Part shown: piece after piece, positions 43,965 through 53,415 of the stretch
How positions within the stretch are numbered: the first letter of the stretch is position 1
Layout of the letters: the number at the start of each line of letters is the position of its first letter
From: Collinsella sp. An7
GTDB taxonomy: Bacteria; Actinomycetota; Coriobacteriia; Coriobacteriales; Coriobacteriaceae
Length of the DNA stretch: 64,000 bases
Assembly (NCBI RefSeq): GCF_002159335.1
Contig: NZ_NFHP01000001.1
Coordinates: 415,170 to 479,169, forward strand
Direction of reading: 5' to 3'
Notes under the pieces: generated by a model
Databases searched by the model: none
Told to the model about the DNA's origin: nothing
The model's input: only the letters and a program-made list of their open reading frames with translations
Made by a program: the position numbers and the translations under genes

Positions 43965-44615
43965 CTAGTACCCGAGCTCCTCGCCGATGAGGACCACGCG
44001 GATGCGCCCGTCGTGGCGGCTGTGGCGCGTGACCACGATGTTGCAGCACATGCACGAGGGCGCGTGGCACTCGTTGCAGGTGCCGGTGAGCTCGCAGGGG
44101 GTGTTGGTCTTGAGGCGCGTCGCGTTGAGCGGGCAGACCGTGGTGCGGATGCGCTTGATGCCCGCGTCAACGTCGGCCACGAGCTTGTTCATGCCCGCGA
44201 GCACTACCACGTGCTCGGGCCCGTGGAGGAGGAGCGACAGCCGGTCGGAGTTGCCGTCGATGTTCACGAGCTCGCCCTCGGTGGTGAGGGCGTTGGCGCT
44301 CATGAAGAACCAGTCGGCCGAGGTGCGGTCGCGCCACATCTCGCGCTGCTCGGACGCGGTGGTGGCGCTGCCACGGTCGAGCATGCGGTAACAACCGGTG
44401 GCCTCGAGGGCGGCTTTCATACCCGTTTCTTTAAACGTCTCGCTGCCGCCCCAGGTAACGGAGTCCCCCTCGCGCATCCACGACTGGACGAGCTCGACGG
44501 CTTCCGTGCTCGTGGGTGCCCAGAAGCCCTCGATGTTGCGGCGCTTGAGCTTGGTGATGACGGTCGCGGCGGTTGTTGCCCACGATGCGCGTACGGTCTC
44601 GGTGGGGAGTGCCAT
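43965..44615 (-). CDS. LUD-domain protein (LutC/DUF162-like)
   Basis: The 216-residue protein matches the lactate-utilization LUD domain: GDSVTWGGSETFKETGM near the N-terminus, ADWFFMSANALTTEGELVNIDG and VVLAGMNKLV in the middle. A Cys-rich C-terminal stretch (CNECHAPSCMCC) could bind a metal or iron-sulfur cluster. Stand-alone LUD proteins without LutA/LutB are common in anaerobes and their function is unsettled. The ATG follows AAAGGAT. Confidence 0.85.
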   Translation of the reverse strand: MALPTETVRASWATTAATVITKLKRRNIEGFWAPTSTEAVELVQSWMREGDSVTWGGSETFKETGMKAALEATGCYRMLDRGSATTASEQREMWRDRTSADWFFMSANALTTEGELVNIDGNSDRLSLLLHGPEHVVVLAGMNKLVADVDAGIKRIRTTVCPLNATRLKTNTPCELTGTCNECHAPSCMCCNIVVTRHSRHDGRIRVVLIGEELGY

Positions 44616-44819
44616 GGCGGATCCTTTCTCTCGGTGCCCCTATGGTAGCGCGCCCGGCCGGCGGGGACGGCTGCGGTTCCGGCGGGTGCAGGCGCGGCGG
44701 TCGATGGGGACTGCTGCGACTCCACTGGGGGCGCCGCCGCGAGCCCCACCGCCCCAGCGTTTCGATGTGCGTCCGTGCGATGGGGTAGACTGGTGCAAAC
44801 GCTACAGAGAGGACACCTC

Positions 44820-47618
44820 ATGTCAGATTCCGCCGCGTCCGAGACCCGCCGCACCTTTGCCGTCATCGACGGCAACTCGCTTATGCATCGCGCCTTCCAC
44901 GCGGTGCCGCCCACCATGAACGCGCCCGACGGCCGCCCCACCAACGCCGTCTTTGGCTTTCTCAACATGTTTCTCAAGATGATTGACGCCTTCCATCCGG
45001 ACGGCGTTGCCGTGGCCTTTGACAAGGGCAAGCCCCGCGTGCGCATGGAGATGCTCCCGCAGTACAAGGCGCAGCGTCCGCCCATGGATCCGGATCTGCG
45101 CCAGCAGTTCCCCATGATCAAGCAGCTGCTCGAGCGGCTCTCGGTGCCCATCTTGGAAGCCGAGGGCTGGGAGGGCGACGACATCCTGGGCACGCTCGCG
45201 CGCGATGGCGAGGCGGCCGGCTGCGACATGTACCTCATCACGGGCGACCGCGATATGTACCAGCTCTCTACCGAGCACGTCAAGATCGTGGGCACCAAGA
45301 AGGGCCTCTCCGACGTTGCCATCATGACGCCCGAGTCGGTCGAGGACCTCTACCACGGCATCACGCCCGCGCTCGTGCCCGATTTCTACGGTCTTAAGGG
45401 CGACTCGTCCGACAACATCCCCGGCGTGCCGGGCATCGGCCCCAAGAAGGCGAGCGCGCTCATCGCGCAGTACGGCTCGCTCGACGAGGTCATCGCGCAC
45501 GCCGACGAGGTCAAGGGCAAGATGGGCGAGAACCTGCGCGCGCACATCGACGACGCGCTGCTCTCGCGCCGTGTGGCGACCATCCAGACCAACGCCCCGG
45601 TCGAGCTCGATTTTGAGCACACGTCCTTCCCGGCCTTTGATGCGGCGGCGGTGGCTGACGCTCTGGGCGACCTGGGGATCATGGCGATGCAGAACCGCTT
45701 TTTGGCGCTTATCGACGGCGAGGCCGCGGCCGCGGCTGTTCCGGCGGTGCTCGAGCTGCCGGCGGAGATCATCCGTGCGGTAGCCGGCGACGCGCCCGCC
45801 GTGGAGCGTGCGCTGGCTGAGCTCGCCCGTGCGATCGATGCGGGGGAGTGGGTCGGCGTGGCGCTCGAGAGCGACAAGCAGCCCGATGCGCTCTTTGGGC
45901 TCACGCATACGCTTTGGCTGGCAACCGGCAGCGCCCTGGTGGCGCTCGAGGAGGCCGACGGGGCGTTTGGCGGCACGGAGGTTGTCCTGGGTGCCGACGG
46001 GGGAGCGACGGCTGGCTTTGACCTCTCGCACGGGCTCATCACGGGGGTGCTCGCGCGTCTGGTGGCCGTGGGGCGCCTCGCCGCGCCGGACGTCAAGACA
46101 CTGCTGCACGAGCTTTCGCCCATCGACTCGTCGGAGCCGGAGCTCGTAGACCTGCTCTCAGCCGACCCAGAGCGACTGTTTGACACCGTGGTGGCCGCCT
46201 ACCTGCTCGACTCGGTACGCTCGAGCTTTGACGACGCCTACCTGGCCGACACCTACCTGCACGCGACGCTTCCGCCCGCAGCGGGCGAGGAGGGCGCTCC
46301 GGCCGACGCGCTGCCCGCCGCGGCGCGCTCGGCGGCCGTGGCCCGCGCTGTCGTGGAGCCGCTTACCGCCGCGCTCGAGGCCGAGGGCGCGGAGAGCGTC
46401 TTTGCGCAGATTGAGATGCCGCTCGTGCCGGTGCTTGCCGCCATGGAGCGCACGGGCATGTACGTCGACCCCGACCGGCTCGCCGAGCTGGGCGAAGGAC
46501 TGGGGGCAGAGATCGCCGAGCTCGCCCGGCGCATCCGCGAGCTCGCCGGCGACGAGACCTTCAACATCGCCAGCCCCATGCAGCTCAGCCACATCCTCTT
46601 TGACGTGATGGGCCTGCCCACCCGCGGCCTCAAGAAGACGCGGAGCGGCTACTACTCCACCAACGCCCGCGTGCTGGAGGAGCTCGCGCGCGACAACGAG
46701 TTCGTGCGGCTCATCCTCGAGTACCGCGAGAAGACCAAGATCAAGAGCACCTACCTCGACACGCTCGGGTCGCTCCGCCGCGAGGACGGGCGCGTGCACA
46801 CCACCTACAACCAGACCATCACGGCGACGGGGCGCCTGTCGTCGTCCAACCCCAACCTGCAGAACATCCCCACCCGTTCCGAGCTCGGCCACACCGTCAA
46901 GACGGCCTTCACGGTGGCGCCGGGCAGCGTCTTCGTGGCGGTGGACTACTCGCAGATCGAGCTCAGGCTGCTCGCGCACCTCTCGGGCGACGAGCATCTC
47001 ATCGCGGCCTTCAACGAGGGCGAGGACTTCCACGCCGAGACCGCGGCACGCGTCTTCGGCGTGCCGGTGGAGGAGGTCACGCCCGCGCTGCGCAGCCGCG
47101 CCAAGGCCGTCAACTTCGGTATCGTGTACGGCCAGCAGGCATTCGGGCTGTCGCAGTCGCTCGACATCCCCATGGCCGAGGCGCGCCAGATGATCGACCG
47201 CTACTTTGAGGCGTATCCCGGTGTGCGGCGCTTCCTCGACGAGACCGTTGCCGAGGCCAAGCGCACGGGGTACGCCGAGACGCTCTTTGGCAGGCGGCGG
47301 CCCATCCCCGAGCTCAAGATGCGGGTGCCCGCGCAGCGCGCCTTTGGCGAGCGCACGGCGATGAACCACCCCATGCAGGGCACGGCGGCCGACATCATCA
47401 AGATCGCTATGACGCGCGTGGCGCGCCGCTTGGCCGACGAGGGCTTTGGCGCGCGGATGATCTTGCAGGTGCACGACGAGCTCGACTTTGAGTGCCCGGA
47501 GGCCGAGGTCGACCGGCTTGTGGCGATGGTCCGCGCCGAGATGGAGGGCGTGGTCACGCTCTCGGTGCCGCTCGTGGCCGAGGCGTCGGTGGGCGCCACC
47601 TGGGCGGACGCAAAGTAG
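44820..47618 (+). CDS. polA: DNA polymerase I
   Basis: PolA fills gaps and removes RNA primers. The 932 residues have the 5'-3' exonuclease domain (1-~290, FAVIDGNSLMHRAFHAVP and GLKGDSSDNIPGVPGIGPKKA), a middle region where the 3'-5' exonuclease acidic motifs are not evident, and the polymerase domain with motif A DYSQIELR (Asp709), the O-helix RSRAKAVNFGIVYG and motif C HDELDFE (His885). The middle region carries Ala/Gly-rich stretches. The ATG at 44820 follows GAGAGGAC; a -10-like TAGACT is at 44787-44792. Confidence 0.96.
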   Translation: MSDSAASETRRTFAVIDGNSLMHRAFHAVPPTMNAPDGRPTNAVFGFLNMFLKMIDAFHPDGVAVAFDKGKPRVRMEMLPQYKAQRPPMDPDLRQQFPMIKQLLERLSVPILEAEGWEGDDILGTLARDGEAAGCDMYLITGDRDMYQLSTEHVKIVGTKKGLSDVAIMTPESVEDLYHGITPALVPDFYGLKGDSSDNIPGVPGIGPKKASALIAQYGSLDEVIAHADEVKGKMGENLRAHIDDALLSRRVATIQTNAPVELDFEHTSFPAFDAAAVADALGDLGIMAMQNRFLALIDGEAAAAAVPAVLELPAEIIRAVAGDAPAVERALAELARAIDAGEWVGVALESDKQPDALFGLTHTLWLATGSALVALEEADGAFGGTEVVLGADGGATAGFDLSHGLITGVLARLVAVGRLAAPDVKTLLHELSPIDSSEPELVDLLSADPERLFDTVVAAYLLDSVRSSFDDAYLADTYLHATLPPAAGEEGAPADALPAAARSAAVARAVVEPLTAALEAEGAESVFAQIEMPLVPVLAAMERTGMYVDPDRLAELGEGLGAEIAELARRIRELAGDETFNIASPMQLSHILFDVMGLPTRGLKKTRSGYYSTNARVLEELARDNEFVRLILEYREKTKIKSTYLDTLGSLRREDGRVHTTYNQTITATGRLSSSNPNLQNIPTRSELGHTVKTAFTVAPGSVFVAVDYSQIELRLLAHLSGDEHLIAAFNEGEDFHAETAARVFGVPVEEVTPALRSRAKAVNFGIVYGQQAFGLSQSLDIPMAEARQMIDRYFEAYPGVRRFLDETVAEAKRTGYAETLFGRRRPIPELKMRVPAQRAFGERTAMNHPMQGTAADIIKIAMTRVARRLADEGFGARMILQVHDELDFECPEAEVDRLVAMVRAEMEGVVTLSVPLVAEASVGATWADAK

Positions 47619-47776
47619 GCTTGGCCGCGGGCTGTGCGGCGCGGGGCGTCTGACTGGTCGCCACCGCGCTGACCACGCCGGCGGCCCTGCCGTTGCTGCA
47701 TCCGGGTGGCCCCGCTACCATGGTGCCCGTATGGTCGGCCGCAGGGCCACAGGTTGCGCACGGGAGGGGAGGACCG

Positions 47777-49072
47777 GTGCCGGACCGCGACCAGAGCTTG
47801 CCGCGGGGGACGCTGCTTCTCGTGGCGACGCGCTTTCTGCTCTATCTGGGCGTGCAAGCCGCCTACTTTATCGGCATCATCGGGACGCTCACCTACGAGG
47901 TGGGCGCCTCCACGTGGGTGCTCGCCGGTGCGGTGGGCTTCTTCAACCTGTTCATCATCTTGGGCAACACGGCGGGCGGCACGCTGCTCGACGTGTACGG
48001 CCCGCGCGTGCACTCCGCTGTGGCCATCGTTGCCGCCGTCGTGACGAGCCTCGTGTTTCAGGTTGTGCCGCTGACCGTTGCCAACGTGCTTATCACAAGC
48101 ATGGCTTTTGGGTTTGCGACGGGCATGGGGTTCATGTACCTCTCCGCGTATCCCGCCTACCTCACCGATGACGCCGACGCCCTCAAACGGGTGAACGCGC
48201 TGCTTTCGGTGGTGTCCAACGCGGCGGTGGTGGTGGGGCCCGCCGTGGGCGGTGCCATAGCGACGGTGCTGCCGGCTCAGCGCGTCTTCCTTGCGGCGGC
48301 GGTGTTTGCCGTGGCGGCTTTCGTGCCGGCGGCACTGCTCGTCGAGCGGGTGCTCCGCATACGCGCCGCCCACGTGCGCCTGCGCGCCCTGACACCGGAC
48401 GCGGCGGGCGCCGAAGGGCAAGCGGCCCCCGGCTCCCGACCCACCTCTGCCGATTCCGTCCGCACCGTGTTCGCCGCGCCCTCGCTCGCGCTGCTGTTGG
48501 GCGTGGGCGTGCTTGCCTATGCGGGTTACGGCGCCTTCGATCCCCTGGAGTCGCTCTTCTATCGCGATGTGCTCCATGTCGACATCTCCTGGATGGGCTG
48601 GCTCTCCAGCGCGGCGGGCGTGGGCAGCGTCGCGGGCGCGCTCTTGGCGCTGCGCGTGCCCCGCCGCTACGTCAACGTGCTCACGCTCATCCTGCTCATC
48701 GCCCTGCAGGGTGTGGGCTGCCTGCTCTACGTGGGCACGCCTGAGGTGGTGTGCGCGTTTGCGGGGCAGATGCTTCTGGGCTGCGCCTTTGGTATGGTGA
48801 CGCCGCTGCAGAACACGCTCGTGCAGATGCATGCGCCGCTCGAGGTGCTCGGCCGCGTTAACTCGGTCATGAACGCGGGCTTTAGCGGCGCGGGCGCCTT
48901 GCCGCTCTTTGCGGCGCCGGGGCTTGCCGAGGTCTTTGGCGTGCAACGGGTGCTCATCGGCGCGAGCCTCGTCGTGCTGGTGGTGCCCCTGGGGTATGTG
49001 GCGCTGCGGCGGCGCACCGTGGTGGCGCTGGTGGCGGAGGAGCGCCGGCGCGGCGAGGTGGGCGCGGGGTGA
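47777..49072 (+). CDS. MFS transporter
   Basis: The 431-residue membrane protein has about twelve hydrophobic segments and a central polar loop, an MFS layout. It shows the motif-A-like GNTAGGTLLDVYGPRVH and, in the second half, LQNTLVQMHAPLEVLGRVNSV, a pattern seen in EntS/enterobactin-exporter-like MFS proteins. The substrate is unknown. A GTG start at 47777 is chosen after GGGAGGGGAGG; an upstream ATG at 47693 lacks a ribosome-binding site. Confidence 0.8.
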   Translation: MPDRDQSLPRGTLLLVATRFLLYLGVQAAYFIGIIGTLTYEVGASTWVLAGAVGFFNLFIILGNTAGGTLLDVYGPRVHSAVAIVAAVVTSLVFQVVPLTVANVLITSMAFGFATGMGFMYLSAYPAYLTDDADALKRVNALLSVVSNAAVVVGPAVGGAIATVLPAQRVFLAAAVFAVAAFVPAALLVERVLRIRAAHVRLRALTPDAAGAEGQAAPGSRPTSADSVRTVFAAPSLALLLGVGVLAYAGYGAFDPLESLFYRDVLHVDISWMGWLSSAAGVGSVAGALLALRVPRRYVNVLTLILLIALQGVGCLLYVGTPEVVCAFAGQMLLGCAFGMVTPLQNTLVQMHAPLEVLGRVNSVMNAGFSGAGALPLFAAPGLAEVFGVQRVLIGASLVVLVVPLGYVALRRRTVVALVAEERRRGEVGAG

Positions 49073-49430
49073 CTTGATCGGCGCGTGCCGTCTGCCGGCG
49101 GGGACCAGTAACCTACGCCCGCTGTCCGCTCGCGGCATCGTGCCGTCCGTCGCCCGCCCTGTCCCGTCGTGCCGTCCACCTCGCCGTGCCGCCCGCCGCT
49201 CGGTCCCGCCTCTCGCACGGCACCCCCGGCCACAACATCTTGGTCAAGAGGATTTTTTCGCCATTTGCCGATGGCCGAGCGGCCCAAAACTGTGGAGCCG
49301 TCTCCATGACCTGTTCGGGCCCCAGCGGCTCCCCCGCAGGTGAGCGCGCTGACACTCCGCCACCCCTCCAACCCCCTAAAGCGGGCGTTGAATGTGCGCG
49401 CATCTAAATCATTCATCCCCACCTGCAGAA

Positions 49431-49477
49431 ACACAATATGTAGTGATACGTTAGAAAAAATCCTCAGTATATGGGGG
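49431..49477 (+). promoter_or_regulatory. Pair of NrdR boxes upstream of nrdD
   Basis: ACACAATATGTAGTGA at 49431-49446 fits the NrdR box consensus. A weaker second copy, CCTCAGTATATGGGGG at 49462-49477, has its centre 31 bp away, the usual three-turn NrdR spacing. They lie ~115 bp before the nrdD ATG. Apart from these, the 518-bp gap from 49073 to 49590 shows no gene. Confidence 0.75.
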
Positions 49478-49590
49478 AGTCTCGTGCCGTAAGATGGATA
49501 TCGCGTCGCGCTGGCGCCGACGGCTGGAGTCGTCTTTGCCCGCATCGCCCACACGTCGATTCACCGCGAGAGCGAAAGTTCGAGGAACAC

Positions 49591-51813
49591 ATGAAGATCA
49601 TCAAGCGCAGTGGCAGCGAGGCCGTTTTTGACATCACCAAGATCGAGAATGCGATCCGTGCCGCCAACGGCGAGGTCAAGGAATCCGACCGCCTGACCGA
49701 GCGCCAGGTGGTCTACGCTGCGCAGAACGTTGCCGAGGCGTGCGAGAACGCCGGCCACACCGTCTCGGTCGAGGAGGTGCAGGACCTCGTCGAGGACGAG
49801 CTCATGAAGCTCGACAAGTTCGAGGTCGCGCGCAAGTACATCATCTACCGCTACGTGCAGAGCCTGAAGCGCACCAAGAACACCACCGACGACAAGATTC
49901 TCGCGCTCATCGAGTGCAACAACGAGGAGGTCAAGCAGGAGAACTCCAACAAGAACCCCACCGTCAACTCGGTGCAGCGCGACTACATGGCTGGCGAGGT
50001 CTCCAAGGACCTCACCCAGCGCGTGCTGCTGCCGGCCGACGTGGTGGAGGCGCACAACGAGGGACTCATCCACTTCCACGACTCCGACTACTTTGCCCAG
50101 CACATGCACAACTGCGACCTCGTTAACCTCGAGGACATGCTGCAGAACGGCACCGTTATCTCGGGCACGCTCATCGAGCGCCCGCACAGCTTCTCGACCG
50201 CCTGCAACATCGCCACGCAGATCATCGCCCAGGTGGCCAGCTGCCAGTACGGCGGGCAGTCCATCTCGCTGGCGCACCTCGCCCCGTTTGTAGAGGTGAG
50301 CCGCCAGAAGATTCGCGGTCAGGTGGCGGCGGAGCTCGCCGAGCTCGGCGTGGACGCGCCCGAGGAGAAGGTCGCGAGCGTGGTGGAGGACCGTCTACGC
50401 GACGAGATCCGCCGTGGCGTGCAGACCATCCAGTACCAGGTTGTGACGCTTATGACCACCAACGGCCAGGCGCCGTTCGTGACCGTGTTCATGTACCTCG
50501 GCGAGGCCCGCAACGAGGCCGAGAAGCGCGACCTTGCGATGATCATCGAGGAGACGCTCCGTCAGCGCTACGAGGGCGTCAAGAACGAGCAGGGCGTGTG
50601 GATCACCCCCGCATTCCCCAAGCTCATCTACGTGCTCGACGAGGACAACGTCTACGAGGGGAGCCCCTACTTCTACCTCACGCAGCTCGCGGCAAAGTGC
50701 ACCGCCAAGCGCATGGTGCCCGACTACATCTCGGCCAAGAAGATGCGCGAGCTCAAGCTGTCGGCGGGCGAGAAGCCGGGCGAGGGTGACGTCTACACCT
50801 GCATGGGCTGCCGCAGCTTCCTCACACCCGACCGCTCCGGCAACGGCTACGATAACGTGGCGCGCGCCAAGAACTACGAGCCGGGCAAGCCTAAGTACTA
50901 CGGGCGCTTCAACCAGGGCGTGGTGACCATCAACCTCCCCGACGTGGCACTCTCCTCGGGTGGGGACTTCGATAAGTTCTGGGAGATCTTTGACGAGCGC
51001 CTGGAGCTTTGCCACAAGGCGCTGCGCTGCCGTCACGAGCGTCTCAAGGGGACGCTCTCCGACGCCGCGCCGATTCTCTGGCAGTACGGCGCGCTCGCCC
51101 GCCTCGATCAGGGCGAGACCATCGACAAGCTGCTCTATGGCGGGTACTCCACGATCAGCCTGGGCTACGCCGGCCTCTACGAGTGCGTGAAGTACATGAC
51201 GGGCGCCAGCCACACCGACGAGAAGGGCACGCCCTTTGCACTCGAGGTCATGCAGCACATGAACGACAAGTGCACCGAGTGGAAGACGGCCGAGGACATC
51301 GACTACTCCATCTACGGCACGCCGCTGGAGTCCACGACCTACAAGTTCGCCAAGTGCCTGCAGCGCCGCTTTGGAATCATCCCGGGCGTGACGGACAAGG
51401 GCTACATCACCAACAGCTACCACGTCCACGTGTCCGAGAAGATCGACGCCTTTGACAAGCTCAAGTTTGAGAGCGAGTTCCAGGCGCTCAGCCCCGGTGG
51501 CGCCATCTCCTACGTGGAGGTGCCCAACATGCAGGACAACCTCAAGGCCGTCATCCGCGTCATGCAGTACATCTACGAGAACATCATGTACGCCGAGCTC
51601 AACACCAAGAGCGACTACTGCCAGGTGTGCGGCTACGACGGCGAGATCAAGATCGTGGAGGACGACGGCAAGCTCGTGTGGGAGTGCCCCAATTGCGGCA
51701 ACCGCGACCAGGAGAAGCTGAACGTCGCTCGTCGTACGTGCGGCTACATCGGCACGCAGTTCTGGAACCAGGGGCGTACTGAGGAGATTCGCGACCGCGT
51801 GCTGCATCTGTAG
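49591..51813 (+). CDS. nrdD: Anaerobic ribonucleoside-triphosphate reductase NrdD
   Basis: This is the class III glycyl-radical enzyme that makes dNTPs under anaerobiosis. The 740 residues start with an ATP-cone domain (IIKRSGSEAVFDITKIENAI), contain the large barrel with TCMGCRSFLTP and end with a zinc site (YCQVCGY, then CPNCGNRD) and the glycyl-radical loop RRTCGYIG, with Gly718 as the radical site. The ATG at 49591 follows CGAGGA. It is activated by NrdG at 52607 and probably repressed by NrdR through the upstream boxes. Confidence 0.96.
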   Translation: MKIIKRSGSEAVFDITKIENAIRAANGEVKESDRLTERQVVYAAQNVAEACENAGHTVSVEEVQDLVEDELMKLDKFEVARKYIIYRYVQSLKRTKNTTDDKILALIECNNEEVKQENSNKNPTVNSVQRDYMAGEVSKDLTQRVLLPADVVEAHNEGLIHFHDSDYFAQHMHNCDLVNLEDMLQNGTVISGTLIERPHSFSTACNIATQIIAQVASCQYGGQSISLAHLAPFVEVSRQKIRGQVAAELAELGVDAPEEKVASVVEDRLRDEIRRGVQTIQYQVVTLMTTNGQAPFVTVFMYLGEARNEAEKRDLAMIIEETLRQRYEGVKNEQGVWITPAFPKLIYVLDEDNVYEGSPYFYLTQLAAKCTAKRMVPDYISAKKMRELKLSAGEKPGEGDVYTCMGCRSFLTPDRSGNGYDNVARAKNYEPGKPKYYGRFNQGVVTINLPDVALSSGGDFDKFWEIFDERLELCHKALRCRHERLKGTLSDAAPILWQYGALARLDQGETIDKLLYGGYSTISLGYAGLYECVKYMTGASHTDEKGTPFALEVMQHMNDKCTEWKTAEDIDYSIYGTPLESTTYKFAKCLQRRFGIIPGVTDKGYITNSYHVHVSEKIDAFDKLKFESEFQALSPGGAISYVEVPNMQDNLKAVIRVMQYIYENIMYAELNTKSDYCQVCGYDGEIKIVEDDGKLVWECPNCGNRDQEKLNVARRTCGYIGTQFWNQGRTEEIRDRVLHL

Positions 51814-52030
51814 TTTGCGGGCGAGCGGGCCGGCCGGGCATCTGCCTGGTCGGCTCGGTCCGGCCCGGCGCCCGGGACATTCCCTTCGGTCGTGGTCCTC
51901 GGCGTTCTCGCACTCCGCGCTTGAGCGCCCGCGGAAAACTCCCTTCGGGGAGATTCCGCGTCCGGGGCCTGCGGAGACTTGGTTGCTGCGGGTCGTCGCT
52001 GGTCCGGATTATTTAGGGAACGAGCGCGTT

Positions 52031-52138
52031 GGGGACGTTGCTGTAGCGGCCCCTGCCGACAGAGCTCGCACTTTGGAGCGTACGGGGGGCGTTGCTGTGG
52101 CGGTCTCTGCCGGCGGGGCTTGTACTTTGGGGCGCGAG
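52031..52138 (+). repeat. 54-bp tandem repeat, two copies
   Basis: GGGGACGTTGCTGTAGCGGC at 52031 recurs 54 bp later as GGGGGCGTTGCTGTGGCGGT, with further similarity (CCTGCC..CTCGCACTTTGG-like). It fills part of the 395-bp gap between nrdD and the NTF2-like gene; no gene is evident there. Confidence 0.5.
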
Positions 52139-52208
52139 GGCTACTGGTCGAAGCATTCTCTGAGCGAAGAGGCTGGGTCTTTGGGCTGAACTGGTGGGGA
52201 GGAGCGCG

Positions 52209-52610
52209 ATGGTTGCTGAGGATCAGGTTCGGGCGATTGCCGACTACTTCCGCATGTGGGTCGCGCGCGACTTCTCCCGCTTTGATGAGCTCTTTTCGCC
52301 TCGGTGCCGGTATGAGGAGTGCTATGGGCCCATTTATGAAGGGGCCGAGGAGCTCCATCGCTGGATCGCGCATATGCTCGAGGTGCAGCGCGTGACGGCG
52401 TGGGATATCCATGACGTTGTTCCCGCCGCCGACGGACGGAGCGTGACCGTTACGTGGACCTTTGCCGCCGCAGAGCAGGAGGCCTACGTGTTTGACGGGT
52501 GCTCACTCATCCACTTCGATGACGAGGGGCGCATCGACCGCGTACGGGAGTTCAGGGCAGATCACGAGCGCTGCTTTCCGCAGCGGCGCCACGGGGAGGT
52601 AGCAGCGTGA
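52209..52610 (+). CDS. SnoaL/NTF2-like small protein
   Basis: The 133-residue protein has the NTF2-like alpha+beta pattern: an N-terminal helix (VRAIADYFRMWVARDFSRFDELF), then RYEECYGPIYEGAEELHRWIAHML and antiparallel strands (SVTVTWTF, YVFDGCSLIHFDDEGRIDRVREF). This superfamily includes enzymes and ligand binders; function here is unknown. It overlaps nrdG by 4 bp (GTGA), so it is co-translated with the NrdD activase, an unusual partner. The ATG follows GGGGAGGAG. Confidence 0.75.
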   Translation: MVAEDQVRAIADYFRMWVARDFSRFDELFSPRCRYEECYGPIYEGAEELHRWIAHMLEVQRVTAWDIHDVVPAADGRSVTVTWTFAAAEQEAYVFDGCSLIHFDDEGRIDRVREFRADHERCFPQRRHGEVAA

Positions 52611-53206
52611 ACTACGCAGAGATCAAATATTCCGATATCGCCAACGGAGAGGGCGTGCGCACCTCGCTTTTTGTGAGCGGCTGCCGGCGTGGCTGCCCGG
52701 GATGCTTTAACTCCGGTGCCTGGAGCTTCCAGGCGGGCGAGCCCTTTACCCCCGAGGTTGAGGACAAGATTATCGAGAGCCTCGATCACCCCTTCTGCGA
52801 CGGTCTCACCGTGCTTGGCGGCGAGCCCATGGAGCCCGAGAACCAGCGCGGTTTGGTTGACTTTCTCGAGCGCGTGCGCGAGCGGTTCCCGCGCGGAGAG
52901 GGCGCCAACGGCAGTCCTGCCAAGACGATCTGGTGCTTTACGGGCGACACGCTCGATGAGCTCATGCCCGGCGCGCACCATCACACCGAGGTGACCGACC
53001 GGCTGCTCAACACCATCGACATCCTGGTTGACGGGCCCTGGGTGCAGGAGCTCTATGACATCAGCCTGCGTTTTCATGGGTCGTCCAACCAGCGGTTAAT
53101 CGACCTTAACGCCACGCGGGCCGCGGCGGCCGAGCAGGGCGTGAGCCTTGCCGAGGCTGTGGTGCCCTGGCGCGATGAGGAGGTTTATTCCACGCATAGC
53201 ATGTAG
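52607..53206 (+). CDS. nrdG: Anaerobic ribonucleotide reductase activating protein NrdG
   Basis: NrdG is a radical-SAM activase that installs the glycyl radical in NrdD. The 199-residue protein has the cluster motif SGCRRGCPGCFN (CxxxCxxC, three Cys binding 4Fe-4S), GLTVLGGEPM, and TIWCFTGDTLDEL. It uses a GTG start at 52607 (after GGGGAGGTAGC) that overlaps the stop of the NTF2-like gene. Confidence 0.94.
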   Translation: MNYAEIKYSDIANGEGVRTSLFVSGCRRGCPGCFNSGAWSFQAGEPFTPEVEDKIIESLDHPFCDGLTVLGGEPMEPENQRGLVDFLERVRERFPRGEGANGSPAKTIWCFTGDTLDELMPGAHHHTEVTDRLLNTIDILVDGPWVQELYDISLRFHGSSNQRLIDLNATRAAAAEQGVSLAEAVVPWRDEEVYSTHSM

Positions 53207-53236
53207 GGAAGGTCCCGGCCGTTGCTGCCGGGACCG

Positions 53237-53396
53237 GGGAAGCACCGATTGAAGGCTTTCGCGCCCCGGAGTGCCGTGGCGAGGCGGATCGGGGCGAAGG
53301 TGAGAAAGGCGCAGTGGGGCTGCGTCGACGCAGCCTGAGTCCTGAGGCGTTTGTCACGGCGCTCCGGGGTACGGAATGCTTCGATCGGTGTTTCCC
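53237..53396. repeat. 160-bp inverted-repeat element, family C copy 2
   Basis: It has the same length and ends as 4622-4781 (GGGAAGCACCGATTGAAGG at the left end; reversed match at the right). A perfect central palindrome GCTGCGTCGACGCAGC is present. It ends 20 bp before the HD-protein ATG, so its hairpin would lie in that leader. Confidence 0.8.
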
Positions 53397-53415
53397 AAAG
53401 AGAGGGGAGTCGCTC

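Noticed and set aside
47201..49138. 645-codon minus-strand open frame
   Set aside because: Antisense to polA 3' end and the MFS gene; Arg/His-rich shadow.
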